Shown: piece by piece, positions 6,518 to 12,654 of the stretch
Numbering within the stretch: the stretch's first letter is position 1
Layout: the number at the start of each line of letters is the position of its first letter
Origin: Brevundimonas sp.
Lineage (GTDB): Bacteria; Pseudomonadota; Alphaproteobacteria; Caulobacterales; Caulobacteraceae
Assembly: GCA_012270135.1 (NCBI GenBank)
Contig: JAAXIW010000117.1
Location: 1 to 12,654 of the forward strand
Length of the DNA stretch: 12,654 bases
Direction of reading: 5' to 3'
Position numbers and translations under genes: made by a program
The notes under the pieces: model-generated
Databases searched by the model: none
Told to the model about the DNA's origin: nothing
Seen by the model: the letters and a program-made list of their open reading frames with translations, nothing else

Positions 6518-7804
6518 TTGGACCCGATCTCCGAACGGCTGCGCGCTCGCCACCCGCAGCGCATCGATCTGTCGCTGGAGCGGATGCGGGCCCTGTGCTC
6601 GGCGCTGGGCGATCCGCAGCAGCGCCTGCCTCCGGTGATCCACGTCGCCGGAACCAACGGCAAGGGCTCCACGGTCGCCTTCATTCGCGCCATCGCGGAA
6701 GCGGCGGGCTTGACGGTCCATGCCTACACCTCGCCTCATCTGGTGCGTTTCAACGAGCGCATTCGACTCGCCGGCAGGCTGATCGAAGACGAGGGGCTGA
6801 ACGCCATCCTCGACCGGGTCGAGGCCGCCATCGACGCTGGCGACAGCCAGGCTACGGTGTTTGAGAGCACCACCGCCGCCGCCTTTGTGGCGATGAGCGA
6901 GACGCCCGCCGATCTGGCGGTCGTGGAAGTCGGTCTCGGCGGAGTGCTCGACGCTACCAATGTCATTGAGCGCCCACTGCTTAGCGTCATCGCGCCGGTC
7001 GACCTCGACCACGCGGAATTCCTCGGGACCAGTCTGAGGGGCGTCGCGGTGGAGAAGGCCGGCATCCTCAAGGCGGGCGCCCGGGGTCTGATCGCGCGCC
7101 AGCCGGAAGAGGCCATGGCGGCCATCGAGGCGGCGGCCCGGGCCGTGCACGCGCCGCTGACGGTGATGGGTGTGGACTTCGACGCCTGGGCCGAGCGCGG
7201 CGGCATGGCTTTTCAGGATCAGAGCCGTTTTCTGGACCTTCCGGCCCCCGCCTTGCCCGGGCCGCATCAGATCGCCAACGCCGGCCTCGCGGTGGCCGTG
7301 GCGCTGGAACTGGATCTGCCGGAGAGGGCCATCGCCGAGGGCTTGGAGAGCGTCCGCTGGCCGGCGCGGATGCAGAGACTCGCCGCGGGCCCCTATGCTG
7401 AGGCGGCGCGGGCCGCCGACGCCGAGGTGTGGCTCGACGGCGGGCACAATCCCCATGCCGGCGCGGCGTTGGCGGAGACGCTGGCGGAGCGTCAGGCGCG
7501 CGCGCCGCGGCCGACCGCCCTGATCGTCGGGATGCTGGCCAACAAGGACGCCGGTGGATTCTTCGGTGCGCTGACGGCGTCCGGCGCGACCGTCTTCACC
7601 GTGCCGTTCGAGGGCGTGGCGGCCGAGCCGGAGGCCTTGGCCGCGGTGGCGCGCGGGCATGGTCTCGGCGCGACGGCCTGCGCTTCGGCGACGGAAGCGC
7701 TCGAGCGCGCCCTCCGCCTCGGCGCGGGCCGGGTGGTCATCTGCGGTTCGCTCTACCTCGCGGGCGAGGTGCTGGGCGCGAGCCGCGAGACCTGGCCCGA
7801 CTAG
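6518..7804 (+). CDS. folC: Folylpolyglutamate synthase / dihydrofolate synthase
   Basis: A 428-residue Mur-ligase-family enzyme. FolC adds glutamate to dihydropteroate and/or extends the glutamate tail of folates, using ATP. Visible motifs are the P-loop GTNGKGST (45-52), YTSPHLVRFNERIR (70-83), FESTTA (115-120), EVGLGGVLDATN (137-148), DHAEFLG (164-170), Lys180 in EKAGI (the lysine expected to be carbamylated), PGPHQIANA (247-255) and LDGGHNPHA (306-314). A single bacterial folC is usually bifunctional, so both activities are likely but not shown. The start is a TTG at 6518, 3 nt after the accD stop, with no ribosome binding site; the first in-frame ATG (MRALCS) would remove N-terminal family sequence. 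The stop lies 1 nt from that of the convergent trxA gene. Confidence 0.95.
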   Translation: MDPISERLRARHPQRIDLSLERMRALCSALGDPQQRLPPVIHVAGTNGKGSTVAFIRAIAEAAGLTVHAYTSPHLVRFNERIRLAGRLIEDEGLNAILDRVEAAIDAGDSQATVFESTTAAAFVAMSETPADLAVVEVGLGGVLDATNVIERPLLSVIAPVDLDHAEFLGTSLRGVAVEKAGILKAGARGLIARQPEEAMAAIEAAARAVHAPLTVMGVDFDAWAERGGMAFQDQSRFLDLPAPALPGPHQIANAGLAVAVALELDLPERAIAEGLESVRWPARMQRLAAGPYAEAARAADAEVWLDGGHNPHAGAALAETLAERQARAPRPTALIVGMLANKDAGGFFGALTASGATVFTVPFEGVAAEPEALAAVARGHGLGATACASATEALERALRLGAGRVVICGSLYLAGEVLGASRETWPD

Positions 7805-7810
7805 GTCAGG
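7791..7810. other. Hairpin over the folC/trxA convergent junction
   Basis: CCTGGCC (7791-7797) can pair with GGTCAGG (7804-7810) in the plus-strand transcript across a 6-nt loop, seven pairs with one G-U. It covers both stop codons. No T tract follows on either strand, so it is not a standard rho-independent terminator; on the minus strand the wobble becomes an A-C mismatch. Chance pairing in GC-rich DNA is possible. Confidence 0.3.
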
Positions 7811-8147
7811 CCGCGGCCGAGGAGGAGATGCCGGCTTCCGCCAGCCATTCGACGATCTTGCCCTTGGGCATGGCGCCGACCTTCATGGAGGCGAGCTGGC
7901 CGTCCTTGAACAGCATCAGCGTCGGAATGCCCTTCACTCCGAGGCGCGACGGGACCATCGGACTGTCGTCGATGTTGACCTTGGCGATGACGACCTGACC
8001 CGACAATTCGTCGGCGATCTGCTCCAGGGCCGGGCCGATCTGTTTGCAGGGGCCGCACCATTCGGCCCAGAAATCGACCAGCACGGGGATGGACGATTTC
8101 AGAACGTCGGCGTCGAAGCTGTCGTCGGTGACCTTGACGGTGGCCAT
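7806..8147 (-). CDS. trxA: Thioredoxin
   Basis: A 113-residue thioredoxin, a general cytoplasmic dithiol-disulfide reductase. The active site WCGPC (30-34, Cys31 and Cys34) sits in DFWAEWCGPCK, the cis-proline loop is KGIPTLMLF (72-80, Pro75), and FKDGQ and VGAMPKG match the usual C-terminal half. No signal peptide is present. It is slightly longer than E. coli TrxA through the Ala/Ser-rich tail SSSAAA. The ATG at 8147 is supported by an AAGGAG Shine-Dalgarno sequence with 5-nt spacing, stronger than any on the plus strand here. It lies downstream of addA in the same direction with a 104-nt spacer, long enough for its own promoter; no clear -35/-10 pair was found. It converges on folC with a single base between stop codons. 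Confidence 0.98.
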   Translation of the reverse strand: MATVKVTDDSFDADVLKSSIPVLVDFWAEWCGPCKQIGPALEQIADELSGQVVIAKVNIDDSPMVPSRLGVKGIPTLMLFKDGQLASMKVGAMPKGKIVEWLAEAGISSSAAA

Positions 8148-8152
8148 GGGCT

Positions 8153-8158
8153 CTCCTT
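8153..8158 (-). promoter_or_regulatory. Shine-Dalgarno site of trxA
   Basis: Reading the minus strand, AAGGAG ends 5 nt before the trxA ATG. It directly follows a GC-rich hairpin (8160-8175) by one base, so folding of that hairpin could affect access to it. Confidence 0.75.
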
Positions 8159-8159
8159 G

Positions 8160-8175
8160 GCGCCGTTCGCGGCGC
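8160..8175 (-). other. GC hairpin just upstream of the trxA ribosome site
   Basis: GCGCCG (8160-8165) and CGGCGC (8170-8175) form a perfect 6-bp all-GC stem with a 4-nt loop (CGAA on the trxA transcript, TTCG on the opposite strand). No U tract follows on the trxA side, so it is more likely a leader structure or processing barrier than a terminator. The function is inferred. Confidence 0.4.
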
Positions 8176-8191
8176 GCGGTTCAGTTCTCGG

Positions 8192-8214
8192 CCGGCATCA
8201 TGGGATGATTCCGG
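8192..8214. repeat. 23-bp near-perfect inverted repeat in the addA-trxA spacer
   Basis: CCGG outer arms (8192-8195, 8211-8214) and ATCAT/ATGAT inner arms (8197-8201, 8205-8209) surround a GGG centre, with one mismatched pair (C8196/T8210). It could be a regulator's operator or an RNA stem-loop in the leader or readthrough transcript, 44 nt before the trxA start. It contains a GATTC site (8207-8211), the recognition pattern of the CcrM methylase of Caulobacter relatives. Confidence 0.45.
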
Positions 8215-8232
8215 CGGTTCGGAAGCGATGTG

Positions 8233-8248
8233 GGGCGCGTCGCCGCCC
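8233..8248. other. Short hairpin after the addA stop
   Basis: GGGCG (8233-8237) and CGCCC (8244-8248) form a 5-bp stem with a 6-nt loop, starting 3 nt beyond the addA stop codon on the minus strand. No T tract follows. It may protect the addA 3' end or be chance pairing in GC-rich DNA. Confidence 0.25.
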
Positions 8249-8251
8249 AAA

Positions 8252-11200
8252 TCAACGCGCGGATGCGAGCGCGGTGTCCATCATCGTCTGCGGAACCGGC
8301 ATCAGCTTCGGTCCATCGGTCCAGACCAGCGCGGCCTCGACGGGCCGATCCGGATAGAGCCGCCGTAGCACGGCGACATACACCGCCAGCTGCAAGACAT
8401 AGGCCGGGTCGGCGTCTTCGATGTGGTCGGGGGCGGGGCGGTTGGTCTTGTAGTCGACCACCAGAACTCGCTCGGGCGTGATCACCAACCGGTCGATGCG
8501 ACCCGAGACGGCGATGCCCTGTGGCAGGTCCGGCGCGCCGCCCGACAGGGCGACCTCGGCCCGCGAGCCTGGGCCGAAGACCGGCGCGAAACGGGCGTCG
8601 TCCAGCACCCGGAAGGCGGCGGCGATCATTTCGCCCCGCTGTTCATCGGTCAGGTCCCGCTCGCGAGACAGCATGCGGGCGGCGGCGGAGGCGCGATCGG
8701 CTGATGGGATGTCCGGCAGGCGCTCCAGCAGCCGGTGGATCAGATCGCCGCGCCGGAATCGACCGAGCGGCGCACCGGGGCCGCCGGCCGTCGCCAGCGG
8801 GGAGGGGGCGGGAGCCGTGTCTTCGGTCACGAGCCGCGATGGCGCCAGCCGCCGCTCCACGTCCTCGCGTTCAGGCCCGGACATCAGCCAGGCGGGGAGC
8901 GCAGCCGCGGCCGGGACCGTGGTTATGGGACGGGTCAAGCGAACCGGGTCGGCCCCGAACCGCCGAGCGTCGCCCGAGGCCGTCTTGACCTCCCGAACCC
9001 CGTCCAGTGCGGAAAAGGCCTCGAATACCGGGCCCCACCAGGCGCGTGTGTTCTCAATCTTGCGGTTCGAGGCAATGCGGCCGCCGATGATCAGCCGGTC
9101 CCGGGCCCGGGTGAGACCAACGTAGAGCAGACGCAGCGATTCCTCCTCGTTGCGAACCTTGCGCCGTTCTCGCGCCTCGGCCGAGACGTCGCAGTCTCTG
9201 TCCGATGACCCGCACCAAAGGAAGCCACCGTCTGCTGTCTCCAGCAGGGCATCGCCCTTCGGCTCGGCGAAGATGGTGTCGGGCAGGATGACGATCGGCG
9301 CTTCCAGACCCTTGGAGGAGTGGACGGTCATCACCCGCACCTCGCCGCGCGGCTCGTCCATCTCGCGCTTGACCGTCTGGTCGATGGACGCGAGATCGGC
9401 GCAAAAACGTTCGAGATCAGTTACACCGCGCCCCTCGGCGGCGCGGGCCTGATCAAGGAAGGCGTCCAGCGCGTCGGCGGCTTCGCCGCCCAGCCGGGTC
9501 ATGAAGCGCTGGCGCACGGTCAGACCGCGCGCATCGCGGTGGTTGAGCAGGCGGGCGTAGAGGTCGAACGGCGGCCGACCCCGCGCCTCGGCCCGGAACC
9601 ACCGGATCAGAATGCGCGCCGCGGTCCACTCCGTTCGCTCGTCCGCGCGGACCTTCAAAGCTCTCCACAGCGATCCCGTCCGGCCTTGCGCGAGGTCGAA
9701 AAGTCCCTGTTCGTCGACATCGCACAGCGGACTGCGCAACAGCCCCGCCAGCGTCAGGTCGTCGTCGGGATAGAGAGCGGCGCGACCCAGGGCCAGCAGG
9801 TCCTCGAACACCGGATGCTCGGCCAGCTTCAGCCGGTCGGCGCCCGCCACCGGGACGCCCGCCTGTTTGAGGGCGCGAAGGACTTCCTCGAACATCGGGC
9901 CGCGTTTCTTCACCAGGATCAGCACATCGCCCCAGTCCGCGGGGCGCCAGGCGGACCGGTCGGCCGAATCCTTGGCGTGCACACCCTCGCCCTGTTCGAC
10001 GATGGCCCTGATCTCGGCGACGATGCGATCCGCGACGCGGCGGCGTGCGCTGCGGACCGGAACTGCATCCACGGGGTCGTCCCAGGCGTGGCGGTCGTCG
10101 ACAGGATCGTCCTTCTCTTCAGTCCAAAGGTCGATCGTTCCGGGGCCGTCCGCGCGCCCGGCGACGTGACGGACGACGGCGTCGACCCGATCGCCGATCA
10201 GACCCCTGCCCGGACTCAGCGCTCCGGCGCGATCGGGCGCCGCGAACACCTGGTCGACAAAAGTCAGAACCTCGCGGGTCGATCGCCATGACTCAAGAAG
10301 TTCGACCGTCTCGAAAGGCCGGCCGGCGCCTTCGGCCAGGTGGCGGTACCTCTGGCTTTCGGCCAGAAGCCGCTCCGGAGCCGCCCCCTGAAAGGAGAAG
10401 ATAGACTGCTTCTCGTCGCCCACTACGAAGACGGTGCGCTCGCGCCCGTCCTGACGGGCGCCGGCGCCCGCGAAGAACTCCTCGGTGAGCGCCTGAGCTA
10501 TGTCCCACTGTTCGGGTGAGGTGTCCTGGGCCTCGTCGATGAGCAGATGGTCCACGCCGCCGTCCAGCTTGTACAGCACCCAGGCCGCGCCCGGTCCGTC
10601 GGTCAACAGGCCGCGGGCGCGGGCGATCAGGTCGGCGAAGTCGAGCGAGCCGGTCGCCATCTTGGCCGCCGCATAGGCCTGGGCGTAGGTCCCGGCCAGG
10701 GTCAGGGCGTGGGTGGTCTCGGCGGCGACGTCGGCGGCGCGCAACCGTTCGGACGCCTGAACGACGCCGGCCTGCTGTTCGATCAGCCAATCGCACAGGC
10801 CTGGCTCGGCCTTGGCCGCGGCGCTCCGGGCGCACCAGGCGGCGGCCCCGCCCTTCTGGGTCAGGAGAATGGACGCGATATCGGCGAAACGCCCCTGACC
10901 GGCGCGCACGGCTTCGACGAACGCGCGAATGTCCCGTGCCTTCTCCTTGTCACCGGCAGCCTTGGCCCGGTCGAGGGCCTCCGCCGCCCAAAGCCAGCGA
11001 TCTGTATCGATTGCGGCGGGGTCGGTCGCCGCGAACTCGATGGCCTCGGGATCGGCTTCGGCTGCGCTCTCGAACCCGACGGAGCGGGCGACGAAGTCCG
11101 CCAGCCCGCCTTCGCCCTCCGCGTGCTCGACAAAAGCCCCCAGCGCGGCGCGCTTGACCTCGAAGACGCTGAACATCGCCTCGAAAGCCTCGTGGTGCAG

Positions 11201-11746
11201 GGTCTCGCTCATCGCCGCATAGGCCTCGGACAGGGCGGGATACGCTCCGCTGAGCGAGGCCCGGGCCATAGCTTCGCGCGCGACGGCCGAAACAGAGGCG
11301 GCCTCGGCGTCGTCGATGACCCGGAAGCCTGGCGACACGCCCGCCTCGATCGGGAAGCGCCGCAGCAGTTGTTCGCAGAAGGCGTGGATGGTCTGGATCT
11401 TCAGGCCGCCGGGCGTCTCAAGCGCGCGGGCGAACAGGACGCGGGCCCGCGACAGTCCCGCGCGGTCGTAGGCGGCGGGGCTGCGCGCCTCCAGCTTGCC
11501 GAGATCCTCGCGCAGGGCGTCGTCCGTGGCCACGGCCCAGGCCCCGAGCCGCTGGTACAGGCGACGCTGCATTTCGGAGGCGGCCGCCTTCGTGAAGGTC
11601 AGACACAGGATGGCGGCGGGGGCCGACCCTTCCAACAGCAGACGGGCGACACGGTCGACCAGGGTGGTGGTCTTGCCCGAGCCGGCGTTGGCCATGACGA
11701 AGGCGTTGATCGCCGGATCGGCGGCCCGGGCCTGGGCGGTCGTCAT
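8252..11746 (-). CDS. addA: Double-strand break repair helicase-nuclease subunit AddA
   Basis: A 1164-residue UvrD/Rep-type (SF1A) helicase with a C-terminal nuclease. With AddB it unwinds and resects broken DNA ends and prepares 3' tails for RecA, the role RecBCD has in E. coli. Walker A is ANAGSGKTT (20-28, Lys25); QTIHAFCEQLLRRFP (118-132) is motif Ic; Walker B is DEAQD (404-408); GDEKQSI (443-449) is motif III; TVHSSKGLE (807-815) is motif V; LLYVGLTRARD (873-883) is motif VI. The PD-(D/E)XK nuclease follows with His1004 (DLIHRLLERL), Asp1085 (GRIDRL), Asp1098 and Lys1100 (VDYKTNR). Length is normal and no key residue is missing. The frame extends 11 codons upstream to 11779, but the ATG at 11746 overlaps the addB stop (ATGA) and has a GGAGGG ribosome site, so it is preferred. 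Confidence 0.97.
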   Translation of the reverse strand: MTTAQARAADPAINAFVMANAGSGKTTTLVDRVARLLLEGSAPAAILCLTFTKAAASEMQRRLYQRLGAWAVATDDALREDLGKLEARSPAAYDRAGLSRARVLFARALETPGGLKIQTIHAFCEQLLRRFPIEAGVSPGFRVIDDAEAASVSAVAREAMARASLSGAYPALSEAYAAMSETLHHEAFEAMFSVFEVKRAALGAFVEHAEGEGGLADFVARSVGFESAAEADPEAIEFAATDPAAIDTDRWLWAAEALDRAKAAGDKEKARDIRAFVEAVRAGQGRFADIASILLTQKGGAAAWCARSAAAKAEPGLCDWLIEQQAGVVQASERLRAADVAAETTHALTLAGTYAQAYAAAKMATGSLDFADLIARARGLLTDGPGAAWVLYKLDGGVDHLLIDEAQDTSPEQWDIAQALTEEFFAGAGARQDGRERTVFVVGDEKQSIFSFQGAAPERLLAESQRYRHLAEGAGRPFETVELLESWRSTREVLTFVDQVFAAPDRAGALSPGRGLIGDRVDAVVRHVAGRADGPGTIDLWTEEKDDPVDDRHAWDDPVDAVPVRSARRRVADRIVAEIRAIVEQGEGVHAKDSADRSAWRPADWGDVLILVKKRGPMFEEVLRALKQAGVPVAGADRLKLAEHPVFEDLLALGRAALYPDDDLTLAGLLRSPLCDVDEQGLFDLAQGRTGSLWRALKVRADERTEWTAARILIRWFRAEARGRPPFDLYARLLNHRDARGLTVRQRFMTRLGGEAADALDAFLDQARAAEGRGVTDLERFCADLASIDQTVKREMDEPRGEVRVMTVHSSKGLEAPIVILPDTIFAEPKGDALLETADGGFLWCGSSDRDCDVSAEARERRKVRNEEESLRLLYVGLTRARDRLIIGGRIASNRKIENTRAWWGPVFEAFSALDGVREVKTASGDARRFGADPVRLTRPITTVPAAAALPAWLMSGPEREDVERRLAPSRLVTEDTAPAPSPLATAGGPGAPLGRFRRGDLIHRLLERLPDIPSADRASAAARMLSRERDLTDEQRGEMIAAAFRVLDDARFAPVFGPGSRAEVALSGGAPDLPQGIAVSGRIDRLVITPERVLVVDYKTNRPAPDHIEDADPAYVLQLAVYVAVLRRLYPDRPVEAALVWTDGPKLMPVPQTMMDTALASAR

Positions 11747-12654
11747 TCGCCGCCCTCCGACTCGTCGGCGACCGACCATTCGCGCACCCGCGCCAGATGG
11801 TCGTAGTCGGAAACCGGGCGCTGGGCGAACTGGGGAGCCGCCCGCGAGACATAGGCCTGGCCCGGCCGCTCATAAGCGCGGATAAGCCGGTTCAGTCCCT
11901 CCAGCGCCTCGTCGACAGTGATTGCGACGGGCTGAGGGTCCTTCTTCTGGGCGTCCCCGCTTCGATCCACCTCCCTGGCGGGTGGGCGGCGTCCCGTAAC
12001 CGTGACATAAAGCAGCTGGCCCGGTTCGGGGGAGCCGAGACCCGGAAACCCGCCGGCGCGGGCGATGGCGGCGGTCAGCGACAGCTGCGGCGAGAACCCG
12101 GTGCGCACCTGCTTCCAACTCGGGGCGCCGCCTGTCTTGAAATCCATCACCGTCAGCCGGCCGTCGTGAAGCTCAAGCCGGTCGGCGCGGGCGCTGAGGC
12201 GGAAGGCCTCGCGCGGAGCGTCGATTTCCATGACGCCGCGCTGTTCGATCAGGACGGCGGCGCCATCGACCCGCCGCTGCGTCTCGAAGCCGACGGCCCA
12301 GACCCCGACGTTGCGGGCCAAAGCCACCTCCCGCGCCAGGGCGGCGTCGGGCATGCCGCCGTCGCGCAGCTGATCCAGATACAGGTCGACGAAGGTCTCT
12401 GCCGCGGAGGCCCGCTCCAGGGCCGGCCAGGCCTTGCCGAAGGCCTCGAGAGCTGCGTGGATGGCCGTGCCGCGCAAGCGCGCATCGACCTGTTCATCGG
12501 GCCGGGCCAGCGCCTCCAGCCCGAGGACGAACCGGGCGTAGGTGGCGTAGGGATCGCGCACCCATTCCTCGATACGGGTCACCGAAAGCCGCCGGGGCCG
12601 CAGTTCGACGGGGGGGGTGGGCGCCGGGCGTGGCGCGGGCCCAGGCGAGGCCGG
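11743..12654 (-). CDS. addB: Double-strand break repair protein AddB, C-terminal part
   Basis: The last 303 residues of AddB; the frame is open to the right edge, so the gene starts outside the window (full alphaproteobacterial AddB is about 1000 residues). A Pro-rich linker is followed by RPRRLSVTRIEEWVRDPYATYARF, the usual entry to the AddB nuclease domain. GTAIHAALEAFG has the conserved His, RADRLELHDGRLTVMDFKTGG has the catalytic Asp (codon 12142-12144) and Lys (12136-12138), and FSPQLSLTAAIA is the Gln-containing helix typical of these nucleases. The end, DYDHLARVREW, is typical of the alphaproteobacterial form. No cysteine occurs in the visible part, so the iron-sulfur site known in Bacillus AddB is not formed here. 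A GTG at 12582 could be taken for a start, but family sequence continues upstream. A run of eight C (12610-12617 on the complement) lies in the linker. Confidence 0.95.
   Translation of the reverse strand, partial: PASPGPAPRPAPTPPVELRPRRLSVTRIEEWVRDPYATYARFVLGLEALARPDEQVDARLRGTAIHAALEAFGKAWPALERASAAETFVDLYLDQLRDGGMPDAALAREVALARNVGVWAVGFETQRRVDGAAVLIEQRGVMEIDAPREAFRLSARADRLELHDGRLTVMDFKTGGAPSWKQVRTGFSPQLSLTAAIARAGGFPGLGSPEPGQLLYVTVTGRRPPAREVDRSGDAQKKDPQPVAITVDEALEGLNRLIRAYERPGQAYVSRAAPQFAQRPVSDYDHLARVREWSVADESEGGE
11753..11758 (-). promoter_or_regulatory. Shine-Dalgarno site of addA
   Basis: GGAGGG on the minus strand ends 6 nt before the ATG at 11746, within the last codons of addB (SEGGE). 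It fixes the addA start and indicates that addA can start by itself as well as by coupling to addB. Confidence 0.75.

Noticed and set aside
5558..7660. A 700-codon open frame on the minus strand opposite accD and folC
   Set aside because: It lies wholly antisense to two certain genes. In very GC-rich DNA the strong third-position bias removes stops from the opposite frame. Its translation is low-complexity, rich in Arg, Gly, His and Ala, with no domain.
7801..8250. A 149-codon minus-strand frame overlapping trxA
   Set aside because: It is trxA read in another frame; the 113-residue frame has WCGPC, the GIPT loop and a good ribosome site.
9320..10291. A 323-codon plus-strand open frame opposite addA
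   Set aside because: Antisense shadow of a conserved helicase region; no domain seen.
11747..11779. Upstream extension of addA by 11 codons
   Set aside because: The extra Arg/Gly-rich residues come from addB read in another frame; a GGAGGG site points to the ATG at 11746.
10547..11806. A 419-codon plus-strand open frame opposite addA
   Set aside because: Antisense shadow of addA; the composition is typical of complement reading and there is no family similarity or ribosome site.
1..12654. tRNA or rRNA genes, insertion sequences, CRISPR arrays, phage or defence islands
   Set aside because: I saw no repeat arrays, transposase motifs, tRNA-like folds or defence genes; all long frames are explained by core genes.

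Overview
The window is a dense (about 97% coding), very GC-rich chromosomal segment of an alphaproteobacterium. The order trpF-trpB-trpA-accD-folC facing trxA-addA-addB is a conserved alphaproteobacterial arrangement, and trpFBA followed by accD and folC recalls Caulobacter. Protein wording in TrpA, TrpB, RsuA and AccD suggests Caulobacteraceae, perhaps Brevundimonas; the genus is a guess from memory. There are no RNA genes, mobile elements, CRISPR arrays or prophage genes, and no gene-free stretch longer than 104 bp.

Plus strand, 23-7804: nine tightly packed genes that look like one transcription unit. They are a dienelactone-hydrolase-like alpha/beta hydrolase, an RsmC-type rRNA guanine-N2 methyltransferase, an RsuA-type 16S rRNA pseudouridine synthase, trpF, trpB, a small secreted four-cysteine protein of unknown function, trpA, accD and folC. 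Gaps are 32 nt or less, three junctions are 4-nt start/stop overlaps, and three genes start with GTG or TTG. The unit joins rRNA modification, the last steps of tryptophan synthesis, the first committed step of fatty acid synthesis and folate (poly)glutamylation, a set fitting growth-linked expression.

Minus strand, 12654-7806: addB (C-terminal 303 residues only; its start lies beyond the right edge), addA and trxA. AddA and AddB form the helicase-nuclease that resects double-strand breaks and loads RecA; both nuclease motifs are intact. The addA start overlaps the addB stop by 4 nt. trxA follows after a 104-nt spacer holding three hairpin-capable inverted repeats. trxA and folC converge with one base between their stop codons.

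Nothing here clearly amounts to a new multi-gene system. The least explained items are the secreted cysteine-bearing protein wedged between the two tryptophan synthase subunits, an AccD whose zinc-ribbon cysteines are all gone, a Glu replacing a catalytic Asp in TrpA, a cysteine-free AddB nuclease region with a C8 tract upstream of it, and the structured addA-trxA spacer.
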